Shown one piece after another: positions 1-11,215 of a stretch of DNA of 64,000 bases. Positions within the stretch are counted from its first letter, which is position 1, and every line of letters begins with the position of its first letter. The notes below the pieces were generated by a model. It was given only the letters and a program-made list of their open reading frames with translations, did not search any database and was not told the DNA's origin. The stretch spans positions 33,125,667 through 33,189,666 of the forward strand of contig OZ010580.1 in assembly GCA_963932145.1 (NCBI GenBank), given 5' to 3'. Origin of the DNA: Acanthosepion lycidas. Lineage: Eukaryota > Mollusca > Cephalopoda > Sepiida > Sepiidae. A program made the position numbers and the translations under genes.

Positions 1-1659
1 GACACAAAGGAGAAGACAGGCTATTGGCAGTCATATCTGTACCTTAAAACTTAAAAGACAACTGCTCTATATTAAAATCATCGCCAGGTAAGGGATATTT
101 ATGGCAAATTTCATGAACATGTCATCCTCTATAGACAGTAAAATTTCACTCATTTTTTAACCCATCATACTTGTTTCTTGATACAATACTCCAGTGTCTA
201 ATCACTTTAGTACCAATAAAGCAGTCAAAGGTTGTACCTCAATTTTAAAACATATTAGTCAGAATTGCACTGCTCCATACACTCAGGAATAGGCTAAATC
301 TAATGACTGCACCTTTGGTTACATATTTCTGCAAATAATTCAGAATTTTTCTGTGTCCATCCAAAGATGAATTGAGATGCCAGTCATGTTCTGTCATATG
401 TGGATATTCCCACCATTATCTTCACGTAAAATGAGTATCCACCTGCTGGCAAGATTGGCATACCAAAAAGAATTACACATCCTAAGATGTAAGTAGAATA
501 AGGCTCTGTTCATACAAGCAATTTTGTGCAAGTTATTTGTTGCACTTTACTGCTGATTTGTTTGGTTAGGCAGTGTTCTGAAATAGTGAAATCTACCCAA
601 AATATTCAGGGATAGTTCACTGGCAAATAATCATGTCTCAGCATTCAGTAGGTCATCTTGTATGACAAAGAGAATTCTTAATAGAATGCTAGACCAAGAA
701 TGCAGAATGCGAACAAGTTAATCACCTAAATTTAATATTTTGCAGAAGAGAAATGTTAGAATAACTGTAATCACTGAACTGAAAAGTGAAAATCCCTCTT
801 TTAACAAAAGAGAAAAGCCTTCTTTTAACAAAGGTAATTACTATTTGTTTCTCAGTTAAATATTTCTACTAAGCCATTTTTAATGCCTGACAAGTGATTC
901 TTTCATTTTGTTCATCTCTATTTACAGTCACACAATGAACCTCTGAGTAGTTGCAATGAAAAGCAATTGAAATTAAAAAGAAAAATACAAGATAATAATG
1001 CATAATAGTTGGTATTGTTTTGTCTAGCAATAATAAAATTTATGGCAACACACAGTACTCATGAAAATATCTGAGTTTTCTCTTGTGAGTTCCACAACTA
1101 TAAAATAAGCATGGAAATTCCCCAATTGCTTCATTAAATATTTGAACTTAACTTTAACAAAGTATTGAAATAGCACTTATAAGTATAAATCTGTCATTAT
1201 TTAAAGAAGTAAGAGGGTATAAATGAAAAGATTCAAAATTGACATGGTCTTCCATTTCACGGAAACAGACCTTAAATACATGGAAGCATTATCACCTCTT
1301 CTATTTTCTCTCAGTTTCTTTCCTTATTATTATTATATATGCTATTTCTTTCTCACTAAAACCAAACAGCATCTCTGGTGTATCTTTTCTTCTGTCTTTC
1401 CATGCAATCAAAACAGAATGGTTCATTATTTATCTGAGGTCATGGCAGAGCATAAAACACATTAACTAACTAGCAGAAGAACAAAAAGAATTATAATCTG
1501 ATATTTCTGGTAAGGATTAATGATTATAAACAAAAGTTGTAATGTCATAAATTGTTCAAACTTATTTTACTATAAAATACACCAAGTATGTTTGTATATT
1601 TTTGCCTGTAATATCTGTAGCTGCTAATATCACTAATGTAAAGGAGATAACTGTGTTTA
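1..1659. other. AT-rich non-coding sequence
   Basis: No coding region, RNA gene or recognisable transposon is visible. The short open frames at 1223-1469 overlap each other and have no recognisable motif. The one structured item is at 541-610, a diverged copy of the sequence at 1661-1736 (see that entry). Confidence 0.6.
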
Positions 1660-1660
1660 A

Positions 1661-1736
1661 TGCTCTTCACTGCTGAGTTGTTCTGCTACATAGGCAGTGC
1701 CGAAGTAGTGAACGAAATCTATCCAAAATGTCCAAA
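1661..1736 (+). repeat. Dispersed ~75-bp repeat, second copy
   Basis: This stretch matches 541-610 with small indels; both share the order TTTACTGCTGA / TTCACTGCTGA, then AGGCAGTG, AGTGAA and ATCTACCCAAAAT / ATCTATCCAAAAT. It lies just beyond the 3' side of the minus-strand RTE remnant, so it could be part of that element's 3' region. The origin is not established. Confidence 0.5.
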
Positions 1737-1744
1737 GATGGTGC

Positions 1745-2281
1745 ATGTGTTACGTATAAGCTTCCTTCTTATTCACATCCTCTCCAAGACCTCATCATTG
1801 CTCACTCCATGATACCCTTAGCATCCTTCTGTAGAAGCACTTCTCAACTGCCTTGAGTTTCTTCTTCATCTTTGAGGAGACCATCCTACATTTACTGTTG
1901 TATAGCAGGACAAATGTCATGTGGTAGCTGAGTACTCTTTTCTTCGTCACCAAAGAAATCCTCCTGTCTTGCAGTACTCTGCCCAGCTTTTGGAATGCAT
2001 CCATGGCCATCCCAATCTGTCTTCAGATCTCAGAAGCATACCTACCATCCTCTGTTAAAACACTTTCCAGATATTTAAACTTCTGCACATGCTTGATTTT
2101 AGTGTCCCCGACTTGCAAATTGCATTTCAGGCTCATTCTTTTACTGATGACCATGAATTCTATCTTCTTATAGTTTATGGTTAGTCGCTTCTTTTCGCTC
2201 TCCTTCATAACCTTCTGTAGCAGGTTTTGTAGTTTCTTTTCCGTGTCTGCTATCAGTATGGTATCATCTGCATATCTCTCT
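1745..2281 (-). pseudogene. RTE-type non-LTR retrotransposon reverse transcriptase, C-terminal fragment
   Basis: Read on the minus strand from 2281 downward. The catalytic box is at the start: RYADDTILIADTE, with YADD near 2274-2263. It is followed by ESEKKRLTINYKK, FKYLESVLTEDG and DAFQKLGRVL, the usual RT palm-thumb order of RTE/BovB-like elements. One in-frame TGA at 2025-2023 separates the two open segments, where related copies in this window imply an Arg codon, so a CGA to TGA change is likely. A frameshift near 1797 moves the ending NDEVLERM into another frame. The 5' part (endonuclease and RT N-terminus) is absent. Clade assignment is from memory of family motifs. Related copies lie at 28.2, 35.8 and 43.7 kb. 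Confidence 0.85.
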
Positions 2282-2844
2282 GTTTAAATATATAATACAA
2301 AAAAGATCATGTTTTTGAAATCTATGGAAGACCAAAAGCAACAAAAAAGAAGGATCAGTGGATATTCATGTATGGCTACAATAATAATAATTGGAAAAAC
2401 ACATATTTAAAGGCACACATCTAAAAACCTTAATAATAGCAATGACTTAAAATAATTCAGTTTTTTACAGCATACGTAAACTAGTGTTAATATAAGGTTT
2501 CTACTTGACATTGAGTTGAGGGTCAGTTTTTTATTGTTATTAATAAAATGATTCCTCCCAGAATTACTATATATTAATATAAGTATTGTAAAAAATGTAG
2601 ACATGAAAACCTTAATGATAGTCAGGACTTTATAAAATAAGCCATCATTTTTTACAGCACAGGTAAACTAGTAACAATATATTTGCCATTGCTTCTAGTC
2701 TAACAGCAAGATTTTTGCATATAGATGTCAACTCTCATAAGGTGGGAGTCATATATAATTTGATGTCATTTTCAGATTAAATTTCTTTTTTTCTTTTTAG
2801 ATTCCTTACTTTAAACTAATATTTGGTAATGTAACATAATGAGC

Positions 2845-2992
2845 CAAGTTAAAATTCCAGGTTCAGCTGTTGCATTCAATTTCACACAAATTGGAAGGGC
2901 ATGAATGCATTTATTCTTCCCCCAGCTATGGGTTAAATTGCAGGGTAAACTGAACTCTCTAACCTTGAGTGGCAACTAGAAGAGAAGGAAAA
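2845..2992 (+). mobile_element. tRNA-derived SINE, 5'-truncated copy (sense)
   Basis: It matches the SINE body seen elsewhere on the minus strand: AGCTATGGGTTAAATTGCAG, a GAACTCTCTAACC segment, then CCTTGAGTGGCAACTAG and AGAGAAGGAAAAAG. The promoter boxes at the head are degraded or missing. It ends where an RTE 3'-tail fragment begins, so the two insertions abut. Confidence 0.65.
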
Positions 2993-2994
2993 AG

Positions 2995-3120
2995 CTAAAT
3001 TCAAAACTATGGAGAAGGCAACAGGAAAGACACTCGACTATATTTTCCAAGAATGTATGGAAAAGAAAAATTGTTAGAGAGTCATGATTACCTAAGTCCT
3101 AAAGGCACAAGGCATTTAAA
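2995..3120 (+). mobile_element. RTE 3'-end fragment
   Basis: The segment TTAGAGAGTCATGATTACC followed by TCCTAAAGGCACAAG matches the tail of the RTE copy at 36.46-36.51 kb (TGTAGAGAGTCATGATTACC, TCCTGAAGGGACACAAC) and the tail near 28.4 kb. The upstream reverse transcriptase is missing, as expected for a strongly 5'-truncated insertion. Confidence 0.55.
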
Positions 3121-3463
3121 AAATAAAGCTGTAAACTAATTTAGAGGAACACTAACTTAAAAGGAAAACCTTTCTTGCTGTCCACAAACAAACTACTGCT
3201 TTCTATTAGTGGCAATAACAGCCACATTTAAACTTCACTTTATCCCAGATACAATTTCTGCTACCATTATTTACATCTTTATGGGTTATATTATAATACT
3301 AATTTTACACTGATGTAATTCAAGAATAAAAGTGAAGACTAACTTTGTTTTAAGACCACTAGTAAAGTGACTTTTTACAAAATCTACTCAATCCTCCTCT
3401 TGAAATCACCCAGTATCTTATATCCTGATTTTCACCTAAACATTCCCCTCTGACATACTAGGG

Positions 3464-3641
3464 TCCCTGATGGCCCCAGAATTAAATATATATATATATG
3501 ATTAAATTATGATTACAGATCAAAATAATGTTATTGCTAAGATATATAAAATAACACCTTCTCTTTAATAGACTAATCCCCTGATGGCCCCAGAAATTAA
3601 TGTACATGATCATAAATGATTAAATTATGATAAGAAATCAA
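3464..3641 (+). repeat. Local direct duplication (~60-bp unit, ~114-bp period)
   Basis: CCCTGATGGCCCCAGAATTA at 3464 recurs at 3578 with one extra A, and both copies are followed by ATGATTAAATTATGAT and a related A-rich stretch. A short (TA)n tract lies in the first copy. This is a simple segmental duplication; no function is suggested. Confidence 0.7.
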
Positions 3642-3649
3642 ATTGATGT

Positions 3650-4480
3650 TTATAAAAAAAAAAATTAACAAGTAATATATAAGTCTGAATGAATCATTAA
3701 TTGTATAATTATTGGTTTTTATTTAAATATTCCTTACCAAATTATAGGCATAAAATATATACCAGTGTTTGTTCTATGATAATGGTAATATTAGCCATTT
3801 CCCTACAAGGAAATATTTGGTATTCATTGACTGAGCAGCTAGTACTGTTTCTGGTTAAAGTTTATAAATTCTCTTAAAACTACTTTTCAGAGAAATAATG
3901 TTTCTCAGGTTCAGCAGCTGTTATTACTAGTATTGATGGAGGTTTTCTTACTAAACTTTTATTTAAAGTAGCGTGGAATGTAAACATGTCATTATTTTAA
4001 CTTTGAGTAACATGTGATATCCATTTTAGTTGTTGCTACTGTTTGGTAGTTCTCAAGTGATGTAGTTTCCATTATTTGGTACAGTTTTTGTGATTCTGTA
4101 GAACCAGTCCACAATGTTCAAAAAAGGATGATCTTCGTCAAAACCCTCAGCCTTCACTCACTGAAAGCCTTTTTAACCATTGAGCTTAGAAAGTGGTTGT
4201 ATAGTGCAGGCAGTTTATTTATTCCTGAACAAGTCTGATGCCATGCATAGCATCCATATGATAGTCTCCATCTGACAAAACTATTTAAAAACATGACCTG
4301 AATTTTCAGGTTGATGTTTTAATTTAGTAGCAATTTGTGGTGTTGGGTAAAACTACCTCTAGCACAGCCTATTCTATGTTCAATTTATTTTTATCCTGTA
4401 CTAAATTTGCTATAATTGATTAATATGCTGAGGTATTTGAAGTGTTTAGTATTTACTAATACCAGTATTTTAATTTTAGT
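3650..4480. other. AT-rich non-coding sequence
   Basis: No gene, repeat family or RNA was recognised here. Confidence 0.5.
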
Positions 4481-4481
4481 C

Positions 4482-5240
4482 CAGATTGAGTATCTCTTAT
4501 CCGAAATTACCAAATCCAAAAAACTCCAAAATCCAAAAGTTTTTCAGGTGCTGACAGGACTTGCCACAAATTGAAAATTTCAGAAAGCACTGGGAAGGTT
4601 CCTAGCTGATGTGCAGCTGTTGTAAACGATCTCATCTGCCCTGAGTGGAGGATCCTCAGCCCAGTTACATAGCCTGTGTTTTGGTGCCAGTTCTTTGTTA
4701 CTGATCATACTTCATTCATGAATTACTTACCAGGTATCAGTAAAGATATATATATGTGGGTAGTGAAAAGAAAAAAAAAGAAAGCATTTATGTTTATCAA
4801 TATCACAGAAAGTCAAAGTGTTGGAAAAACTAAACAGGGGTGAAAGTGTGAAACATCTGACTGAGGAGTTTGGTGTTGGACCAATGTCCATGTATGACTT
4901 CCAGAAACAGAAGGAGAAATTGTTAAAGTTTTATGCTGAAAGTGATGAACAGAAATTAATTAAAAATAGAAAAAAACACTGAAAACAACAAAAAAAATGA
5001 TGATTTTGATCATGTATCAATGGAGTGGATTTGTCAGTGAACATATGCCACATATAAAACTACCTTCAAGGTATATGTGTGTTATGAAATATAAAGGGAT
5101 ATTGCATTTATGCATGGGTTTCATTCCCAAACTGCCCCATTTTATAGATGCAATATGCAAATTAATTAACTTGTACTCCAAAATCTGAAAACTAAAGCAC
5201 TTCTGATCCCAAGATTTTCAGATAAAATATTCTCAACCTG
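4482..5240 (+). mobile_element. Tigger2-like (pogo/Tc1-mariner) DNA transposon, internally deleted
   Basis: The left end reads CAGATTGAGTATCTCTTATC. The right end is its inverted relative, starting CAGGTTGAGAATATTTTATC on the minus strand and followed by TTGGGATCAGAAGTGC. This end sequence and the TTGGGA-CAGAAGTG block are those I know from Tigger2-type elements. The right flank is TA; the left flank has decayed. At 759 bp it is far shorter than an autonomous Tigger, and it keeps only the DNA-binding region of the transposase. A second copy of the family lies at 38310-39424. Confidence 0.85.
4776..4982 (+). pseudogene. Tigger transposase N-terminal DNA-binding domain fragment
   Basis: An open frame of 68 codons without a start Met begins with a basic KRKH and runs ISQKVKVLEKLNRGESV, then LTEEFGVGPMSMYDFQKQKE and KLLKFYAESDEQ. 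This is the psq/CENP-B-type helix-turn-helix that opens Tigger and pogo transposases. It ends at a TGA at 4980-4982. Beyond it, in another frame, a short acidic segment including DDFDHVSMEWI resembles the next part of the family before coding similarity is lost. The CENP-B second helix-turn-helix and the DDE catalytic domain are deleted, so the protein cannot catalyse transposition. Confidence 0.8.
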
Positions 5241-6594
5241 TATTTACTAATTCTACATCCTGAATTTTTATGATAAAATCAGGGATTACAAGAGATTTGC
5301 CATTTTTTACTTAAATCTTTTAAATCAAAACAAATGAATTTAGAAATTGACTGTTACAAGGTTTCCAAGCCATTTTACAGCATTATTAAATACAGTCAGT
5401 TCTGTTTAATTAGGGCACAACAGGAATTGAACAATTTGGCCCAATTAAGTGGCTGCCCTGTTTAAATAATTTAATTATTTACATTTTCACTTTCTGTAAA
5501 ATCTATGTTTTAGTAAAGAGCATAAGATAAACAAGGTTTCCTGTTTAATCAGTTGAACGATAAAACTTTTGCAACTTAACAAAAGCTAAAACATATTCAA
5601 TGAATTTTTAAAGAGAAAAATCTTTAAAAAAAATTTTAATCTTTTCTATATTCTAAATTTAAGAACATGCTGAACTCTTGTCATCCTTAATGCACCTTGA
5701 CATTTGAAGAATTGATTGAAGGCATCCTGACTGTGGATTTCAGAATTGCAGTTACTTCAATCAACCAGCAGCAACTTTTGTCAGACGGTTGATTTCTTCA
5801 AGAAGAGCACTTTTCTCAGAAAGTTACAAATCTGTAAGCAGTGCCACATATAGATTTCTAAGAAAAATGTTTTATTCTAGTACAAATTTTTATTTTTAGG
5901 AGTTTTAATTTTTGTTTACACCAAATGACACATATAATTATACCTATACTCTAAAATACTACTCACAACAGATACTGGCTGACAAAGCAGGGAATAAATC
6001 ATTAATATCCAATGAAAAAGTAATTTTGTATTTGTTTTGATTGGTTTCCAGTTATTGTTTCAATGAATTATTCCAGTTATTTGTGGCTAAGATTCTAAGG
6101 CTCAGTTCCTGGGGGCCTACTAACTCAGAAAGCACCTCTCCATTGGTGTTAGAGTCAGTGTCAAAAAATGGCATCCAAAATGAAAGTTTTTGCCTCTACC
6201 CACATGTACATATGTCATATCTCACCTTACACACATTAAATTCTCATGGGGAGATCAATAAATACTATTGACAATACCTCAGTTAAATGATTGCCTTGCA
6301 TTAACAAGTGACCCAAATAACAAGAATCTATTATATATGCAAAATATTTACATCAAACTTAGATGAGCAATTTTGCTGGTATCTTTGGACAATTTCTGTT
6401 TTGACACATCACAAAATAATGAAATATTTGCTCTTTTGTCTTGTTATGTCTTGAATATTTCAATGAAAGACAAAAACTATTTTTCTCTGACTAATAAAAT
6501 GCATAATTTTTGGCACACCCAACACACAAATTAGTGTGAACAGAATTCAAACAAGAATATTTTTTAAAATCATTAAAAATGTCTAAACACATAC

Positions 6595-6596
<2 letters not shown>
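5241..6596. other. AT-rich sequence with a possible MITE fragment
   Basis: No gene is visible. At 5393-5468 a stretch begins CAGTCAGTTCTGTTTAATTA and contains GGCCCAATTAAGTGG. This resembles the ends of pogo-like MITEs, but I could not place a matching right end. The rest is unremarkable. Confidence 0.35.

Positions 6597-6644
<48 letters not shown>
6597..6644. repeat. (TA)24 microsatellite
   Basis: 48 bp of uninterrupted TA. A short (CA)n tract follows at about 6709-6724. Confidence 0.98.
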
Positions 6645-6647
<3 letters not shown>

Positions 6648-7179
6648 GGGGACCTAAAATAAACAATGTTTCCAGTTTAAAAGATAATACTAAACATGTA
6701 AACACGCCCACACACACACACACAGATACAACTTTTATCAGATAATTATTGCTTTACAGCACACACACTTAAAAGACAGTTTAGATTGGCATGTGTGTGG
6801 GACTCAGTGAGAAAGAAACTCATTATCTATGGCCAAATAATCTATGATTTTTGTGAAGAAAACTTTCATTATTATACAAAAATTATTCAAACTATTTATC
6901 TTTATTGATATATAAATTATGTATATTGCATATCTTGATTTATATATACATTATATTTATCTTGGTTGTTATATAATAATGCTGACCTCCTTCCATTACC
7001 AGCTTACTGATTGGGATTCACTTTGTGACTTTTTTTGAGGTATCCACTAGATTGACATCTTTAATCTTCCTATTGAGAATTGAGCCTGTGCAGTTTCTTC
7101 TCAGGTCAAAGCAAGTACAAATGTTTTTGTTCCTTCTTGGAAATACCAGATGAAATGTCAATTTTCGTCATGTTTCACT

Positions 7180-8910
7180 CCGGCCTATTCAGCCACTATA
7201 GCCCACAGGAATCACTTTTTCCAGCTATACCAGTATGACAGACCTATTTGTGACTGCCCATAATAGTAATAGTCTATTAAATAAGAGCAAGTTTACTATT
7301 CCTCTTCTCTTCAATCAATTTGAGGTGTTAACATATTCTGCTGATAAAGCAGAATGTTTTGCCCATAAATTCTCTTTAAACTCTATTCTTGGCTCATCTG
7401 GAAAATCCTTGCCTGACTTCCCATTTAAAACTGTTGAGTAATATACATATAACCTCTTCAATGGTTTCTCCTATCATCACTAATCTGGATTTCCATGAAG
7501 TGTGTGAATCTGATGATATCCCTGTAATAGTCCTTAAGAAATGTGTGTCCAAGCTGGCTCCTGTTCTCTCTACACTGTATAATAAATGCCTTGCTGCCTC
7601 TTGCTTTCCTTTTTATTGGAAATCCTCACCTGTTGTCCCAGTTTTTAAGAACTCAGGTGAACCATCTGAACCTTCCAACTATTGGCCTATTAGCCTTCGC
7701 CCTAATTTTGTTAAACTATTATAGCCCCTAATCAATGCTGAATTGGTTAAGCATCTCATATCATGGGGCCTTTTTAAGATAAGCAATATGGCTTTCACTT
7801 CTCTAGGATAACTGTTGATATATTAATGATTATTGCGGAAAGAGGCTATCACGTTTTAGATGAGAATGTTGAAGCTTGAGCTGTTCCTTTAGATATCTCA
7901 AAATTGTTCAGTAGGATTTAGCATAGTGGTCTTTTTCCCAAGTTGAAAAGTTATGATGTCTAGACAAATTTCTTAACTGATTCAATCTTTCCTATCTCTC
8001 TAGATCCTTTTGTACTAATGCAGATGTCCCCCATGTGGCTTTGGCCATACTTTGTTCTTAATTTTCATCAAAGATCTTCTTGATGGCATCTGCTCTCAAC
8101 TTGGTATCTATGCTGATGACACAATCATTTACTCCTGTTTCAATAGTCAGCCTGATCAGATCAAAATGTTCAAATTGGCAGATGATCTCAAAAATGACCT
8201 ATGGTATGTTGTTAACTGGGGCAAAGGATGACTTGTTAAGTTTAACAGATAACCTCTAGGGAGTGATTCGTTGCACCTTCTCAGGTTAACATTCTTGACT
8301 GATATGAAGTAGTAAGATTATATTGAATCTATTGCTAGGTCTACTGCTAAGAAAGTTTGTTCACTGTGTCATGCTAGACAATTTTTCTCTCATGAATCTA
8401 TCTTACATATTTATAAGTTCATACCTCAAATATTGCTGACACATATGGTCCGGTGCTCCTGCTATATACTTAGAGATTCTTGATAAAATGCAAAGAAGAA
8501 TCAGCAATATTATTCGGCCTGACATGGCATCTCAGCTTCAGTTACTTTCCCACCACTGTAAAGTTGCTTCCCTGTGCATTTTCTATAAATACTTTCATGG
8601 TAATTGTTCAGATGAGCTGTTTGCTATGATATCTAGACTTGAATTTAAGTGCAGCACTTGATTGACAATAAGGTCTCATTAATTTATATTTGAATTGGTT
8701 CTAAGTTCTATACTAACAGTTGCTTCCCAATCAAATTTGATCTTCAAAAACCTAAATGCAATATCAATTATCTATTGTCTTCTTGATTATGCTTCTATTG
8801 TTCTTGCTCCTTGATAATGTTTCTCTCTTTTCTAATTCTTTCACACCCAGTAACCCTTGTTGTTTCAGTGGCTTTACTACCTTTCTTGGGGTAAATTCAA
8901 TTAAAAAAAA
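7180..8910 (+). mobile_element. jockey/CR1-like non-LTR retrotransposon, most complete copy
   Basis: This is the longest member of a family with eight copies in the window. It covers the end of the linker before the RT, the RT domain, the C-terminal tail and a 3' UTR ending CTTGGGGTAAATTCAATTAA plus a short A run. Other copies end GGGTGAAATGATAAAA. The endonuclease end is missing. The reading frame is broken many times. It is followed directly by the dispersed repeat at 8935. Confidence 0.85.
7235..8660 (+). pseudogene. jockey/CR1-like reverse transcriptase remnant
   Basis: Frame by frame, the order of RT motifs is visible: YSADKAECFAHKFSLNS (7235-7441), then DDIPVIVLKKCVSKLAPVLS and WKSSPVVPVFKNSGEPS with NYWPISLRP (7389-7724). 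The catalytic GIYADDTIIYSC follows, with YADD at 8109-8120, then NDLWYVVNWGKG. Near the C-terminus come GAPAIYLEILDKMQRRISN (about 8450-8505) and a block around FYKYFHGNCSDELF (8581-8625). At least four frameshifts and several stops break it. It would have encoded the copying enzyme that primes at the nicked target site; this copy is dead. Exact clade (jockey, CR1 or L2-like) is uncertain. Confidence 0.85.
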
Positions 8911-8934
8911 CTGTATAGCCCCAGAACATCTTCA

Positions 8935-9445
8935 TGTATCTATTTGTCTAGAATAAGAAATCTTGCATTTTATCTGGGTTTGAACTCTGACCTCTAGTAT
9001 TGAAGCAGAATAATGAAACTTGTTCAGCTATTAAGCAATCCACACAAGACTACAGTTTATTTTTAACAGAAAACAAAGTCAGTTCAAGATTTTATTGCTA
9101 GTAGATATTATTAAGTTGGTGCAAAAATAATATTCTTTTTTGACGTTAAAAAATACATCAAAAAACGATATTATTTTTGCACCAACCTAATACAACATCT
9201 GATGGCAGAAAAGAGTTTCTCTTCCATTTCAGCAGGGAATCTGAAAAAAAAAAAATGCTCGATGGTACATCAATTGTTACTGGAATTCCATCCAAGTTTC
9301 TTTTTATACATTTACTACAAATTTATGGATTAGTAATATTTGGGTGAAATGTAAAAGTGAAATGTAAGCAAATACAGTAATCTAAACCTCATGTGATGCA
9401 AAGTCACAATCCTAAAACACCTAATGAAGGCTGGATTCATTTCAG
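8935..9445. repeat. Dispersed ~430-bp repeat, copy 1 (MITE-filled)
   Basis: From TTTGAACTCTGACCTCTAG to AATGAAGGCTGGATT this matches 17545-17953 closely, apart from the 80-bp MITE at 9111-9190 and a ~25-bp segment present only in the second copy. No coding potential is seen. The GGGTTTGAACTC start resembles a tRNA B box, so a SINE-like origin is possible but unproven. Both copies end at the same place (GGCTGGATT), which supports a mobile unit rather than a large segmental duplication. Confidence 0.75.
9111..9190. mobile_element. 80-bp palindromic mariner MITE (MADE1-like)
   Basis: It starts TTAAGTTGGTGCAAAAATAA and ends with the inverted TTATTTTTGCACCAACCTAA, so nearly the whole element folds on itself. 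It is flanked by TA on both sides (9109-9110 and 9191-9192). The ends match what I know of the human Hsmar1/MADE1 type (TTAGGTTGGTGCAAAA), and the length equals the ~80 bp of MADE1. It carries no coding sequence and would need a mariner transposase in trans. The paralogous empty site is at 17683-17684. Confidence 0.9.
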
Positions 9446-10750
9446 AGACAGATTCTTGTGTTATTTCATCCTTACCAGACAATTTTCTCATCCCTGCTGA
9501 ACTAAATATATGGAGTTTTGCTTCCTGATCCAAGGACTGAACTTATGAATACCAGATAACTGCAGCACAAATCCCTTAAATTAGTAAAGCCTTTTTCAAG
9601 TTCTATAATTCAACATTCATTATGACAAAGTTTCTGTCTAAATTTCTAAGATGTGGAATTATCATTATTTACATATGGATTCATCATTGTTATCTTGCAC
9701 CCTCCCCATCTTCAACAGATGTCTGTCAAAATGGATAATATTTAGGGAATTTCAAACAGAACCCTTTATTTAATCTCATTCTGTTGTACATGTCTAGTAA
9801 CATCTTGTCTTCTTCTCATTTAGCACTGTTCAGTTATTGCTTGCCTGTTTCTATTGAATCTAAATCTGTGCTACCCAGTTCAAGGATTGAACTCACATAT
9901 ACTTTGCTGCAAAATTCAGGAAACATCTCTTTAATACATTTAGCTAAAGAAGGCCAGAGGACAAAATAATGAAAATCCTGATAACAGCAACAAAGATAAG
10001 GACATTATTTTGAATGTAAATAGATCAATTTTGTTAGATGCTTTAACATTTATTATAACATTGGCTTTGTTAGATCATTTAAAACTAGTGATTACATCTG
10101 GTTGGCTAGATGGGTCAACACCTGGTTATAACATCTGGTTTGTACCACTGTGACATTTTCTGTTCAGTATGAATGAGTAAGAAATGGCCTCACAATAAAA
10201 TAACGTGTGAATCAACTAATACAAGATATCTCCTTTTAACCAATAGACACCTGAAAATGGCTGAAAGTAAATCATGGTGGCATGTGAAAGTATTCTCTAC
10301 TGTAGCCATCCTTGAAGGACACAAATATGTGCTTATGGGTCAAGAAAAGAATCTGTATCTATTTTTTTCTTTTGAAATCTATTGCGGTAAAAGTGGTTCA
10401 ATACCACAATAATTATCTATTAACTATTATTTCTATTGAAAGCTTTTTTTTTTGGTTGTTTCTTTTTAGCTTAAAGTTATCTCCTAAACACCTAGGTACA
10501 TTCTAAGGTTGAATAATTTATTCTCAGCCAGAGAGAAAGTAGGTAACAGACAGGTGTATACTTCTTGCCTCATACAGAAGTATCACCAAGATAGCACATG
10601 AACAAAAATTATTTATCAAAATTTGATTATATGATAAATTTATTTTTGCCAGATTTTTGATAACTTAACCCATCTGGGTTCTGACAAAATGTTTATCAAT
10701 GTTAAGATGAATTTAAAAAAATATTCTCAACTACATAAATTTTGTACATT
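9446..10750. other. AT-rich non-coding sequence
   Basis: The short open frames here (for example 10173-10412) have no recognisable motif. No transposon or RNA was identified. Confidence 0.5.
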
Positions 10751-10751
10751 A

Positions 10752-10899
10752 TATATGAAAGTGGACACTGAGGTCAACATCAAGCAGTGACAGTTTGTTT
10801 CATGCTTGGACACAATATTCAGGCCATGACATGAAGATTGCATTTAAGCATAAAACAGACAGATATTCTCAGTGTTAACTGCAGTGTCCACTTTTATAT
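10752..10899. mobile_element. Hairpin MITE, family H
   Basis: The left arm AAAGTGGACACTGAGGTCAA and the right arm, read inverted as AAAGTGGACACTGCAGTTAA, form an imperfect ~50-bp stem that continues through a TCTGTTTTATG / TTTGTTTCATG block. The same end sequence occurs at about 11055-11105, 19640-19700, 20815-20870 and 23097-23214. There is no coding content. I do not recognise the superfamily; TA-rich flanks suggest a TA target. Confidence 0.75.
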
Positions 10900-10976
10900 T
10901 TACAGATGCTCTATCCCTGGTATTTAGCACTTTTACCCATTAATATAGCAGATAATAAAACTATATATATATATAT

Positions 10977-11215
10977 AAAGAAATATAGTCTTAAGGTGTG
11001 CTATATTTATGGAATAAAGTGCTCAATATCAGAGATAGAGCGTGTGTAAATATAAAAGTGAACATAGAAGTCAACACTTAGAGGCGACAGTCTGTTTCAT
11101 GCTATATGCAATCGTCAAGCCACGTGTGCTGTTATTTTTCTCGGCTATTTATATATATACGGGTTAGTGGTGCATTGTGGGTATTCTATTATGGCGGTTA
11201 TTTCACCGGAAGTCG
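10977..11215. mobile_element. Hairpin MITE family H, one-ended copy
   Basis: AAGAAATATAGTCTTAAGG leads through GTGCTCAATATCAGAGATAG to the family end AAAAGTGAACATAGAAGTCA and GAGGCGACAGTCTGTTTCAT. The inverted partner is missing. Instead it continues into GTGGTGCATTGTGGGTATTC and then the T-rich retroelement-derived repeat. The arrangement parallels 19561-19790. Confidence 0.65.
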
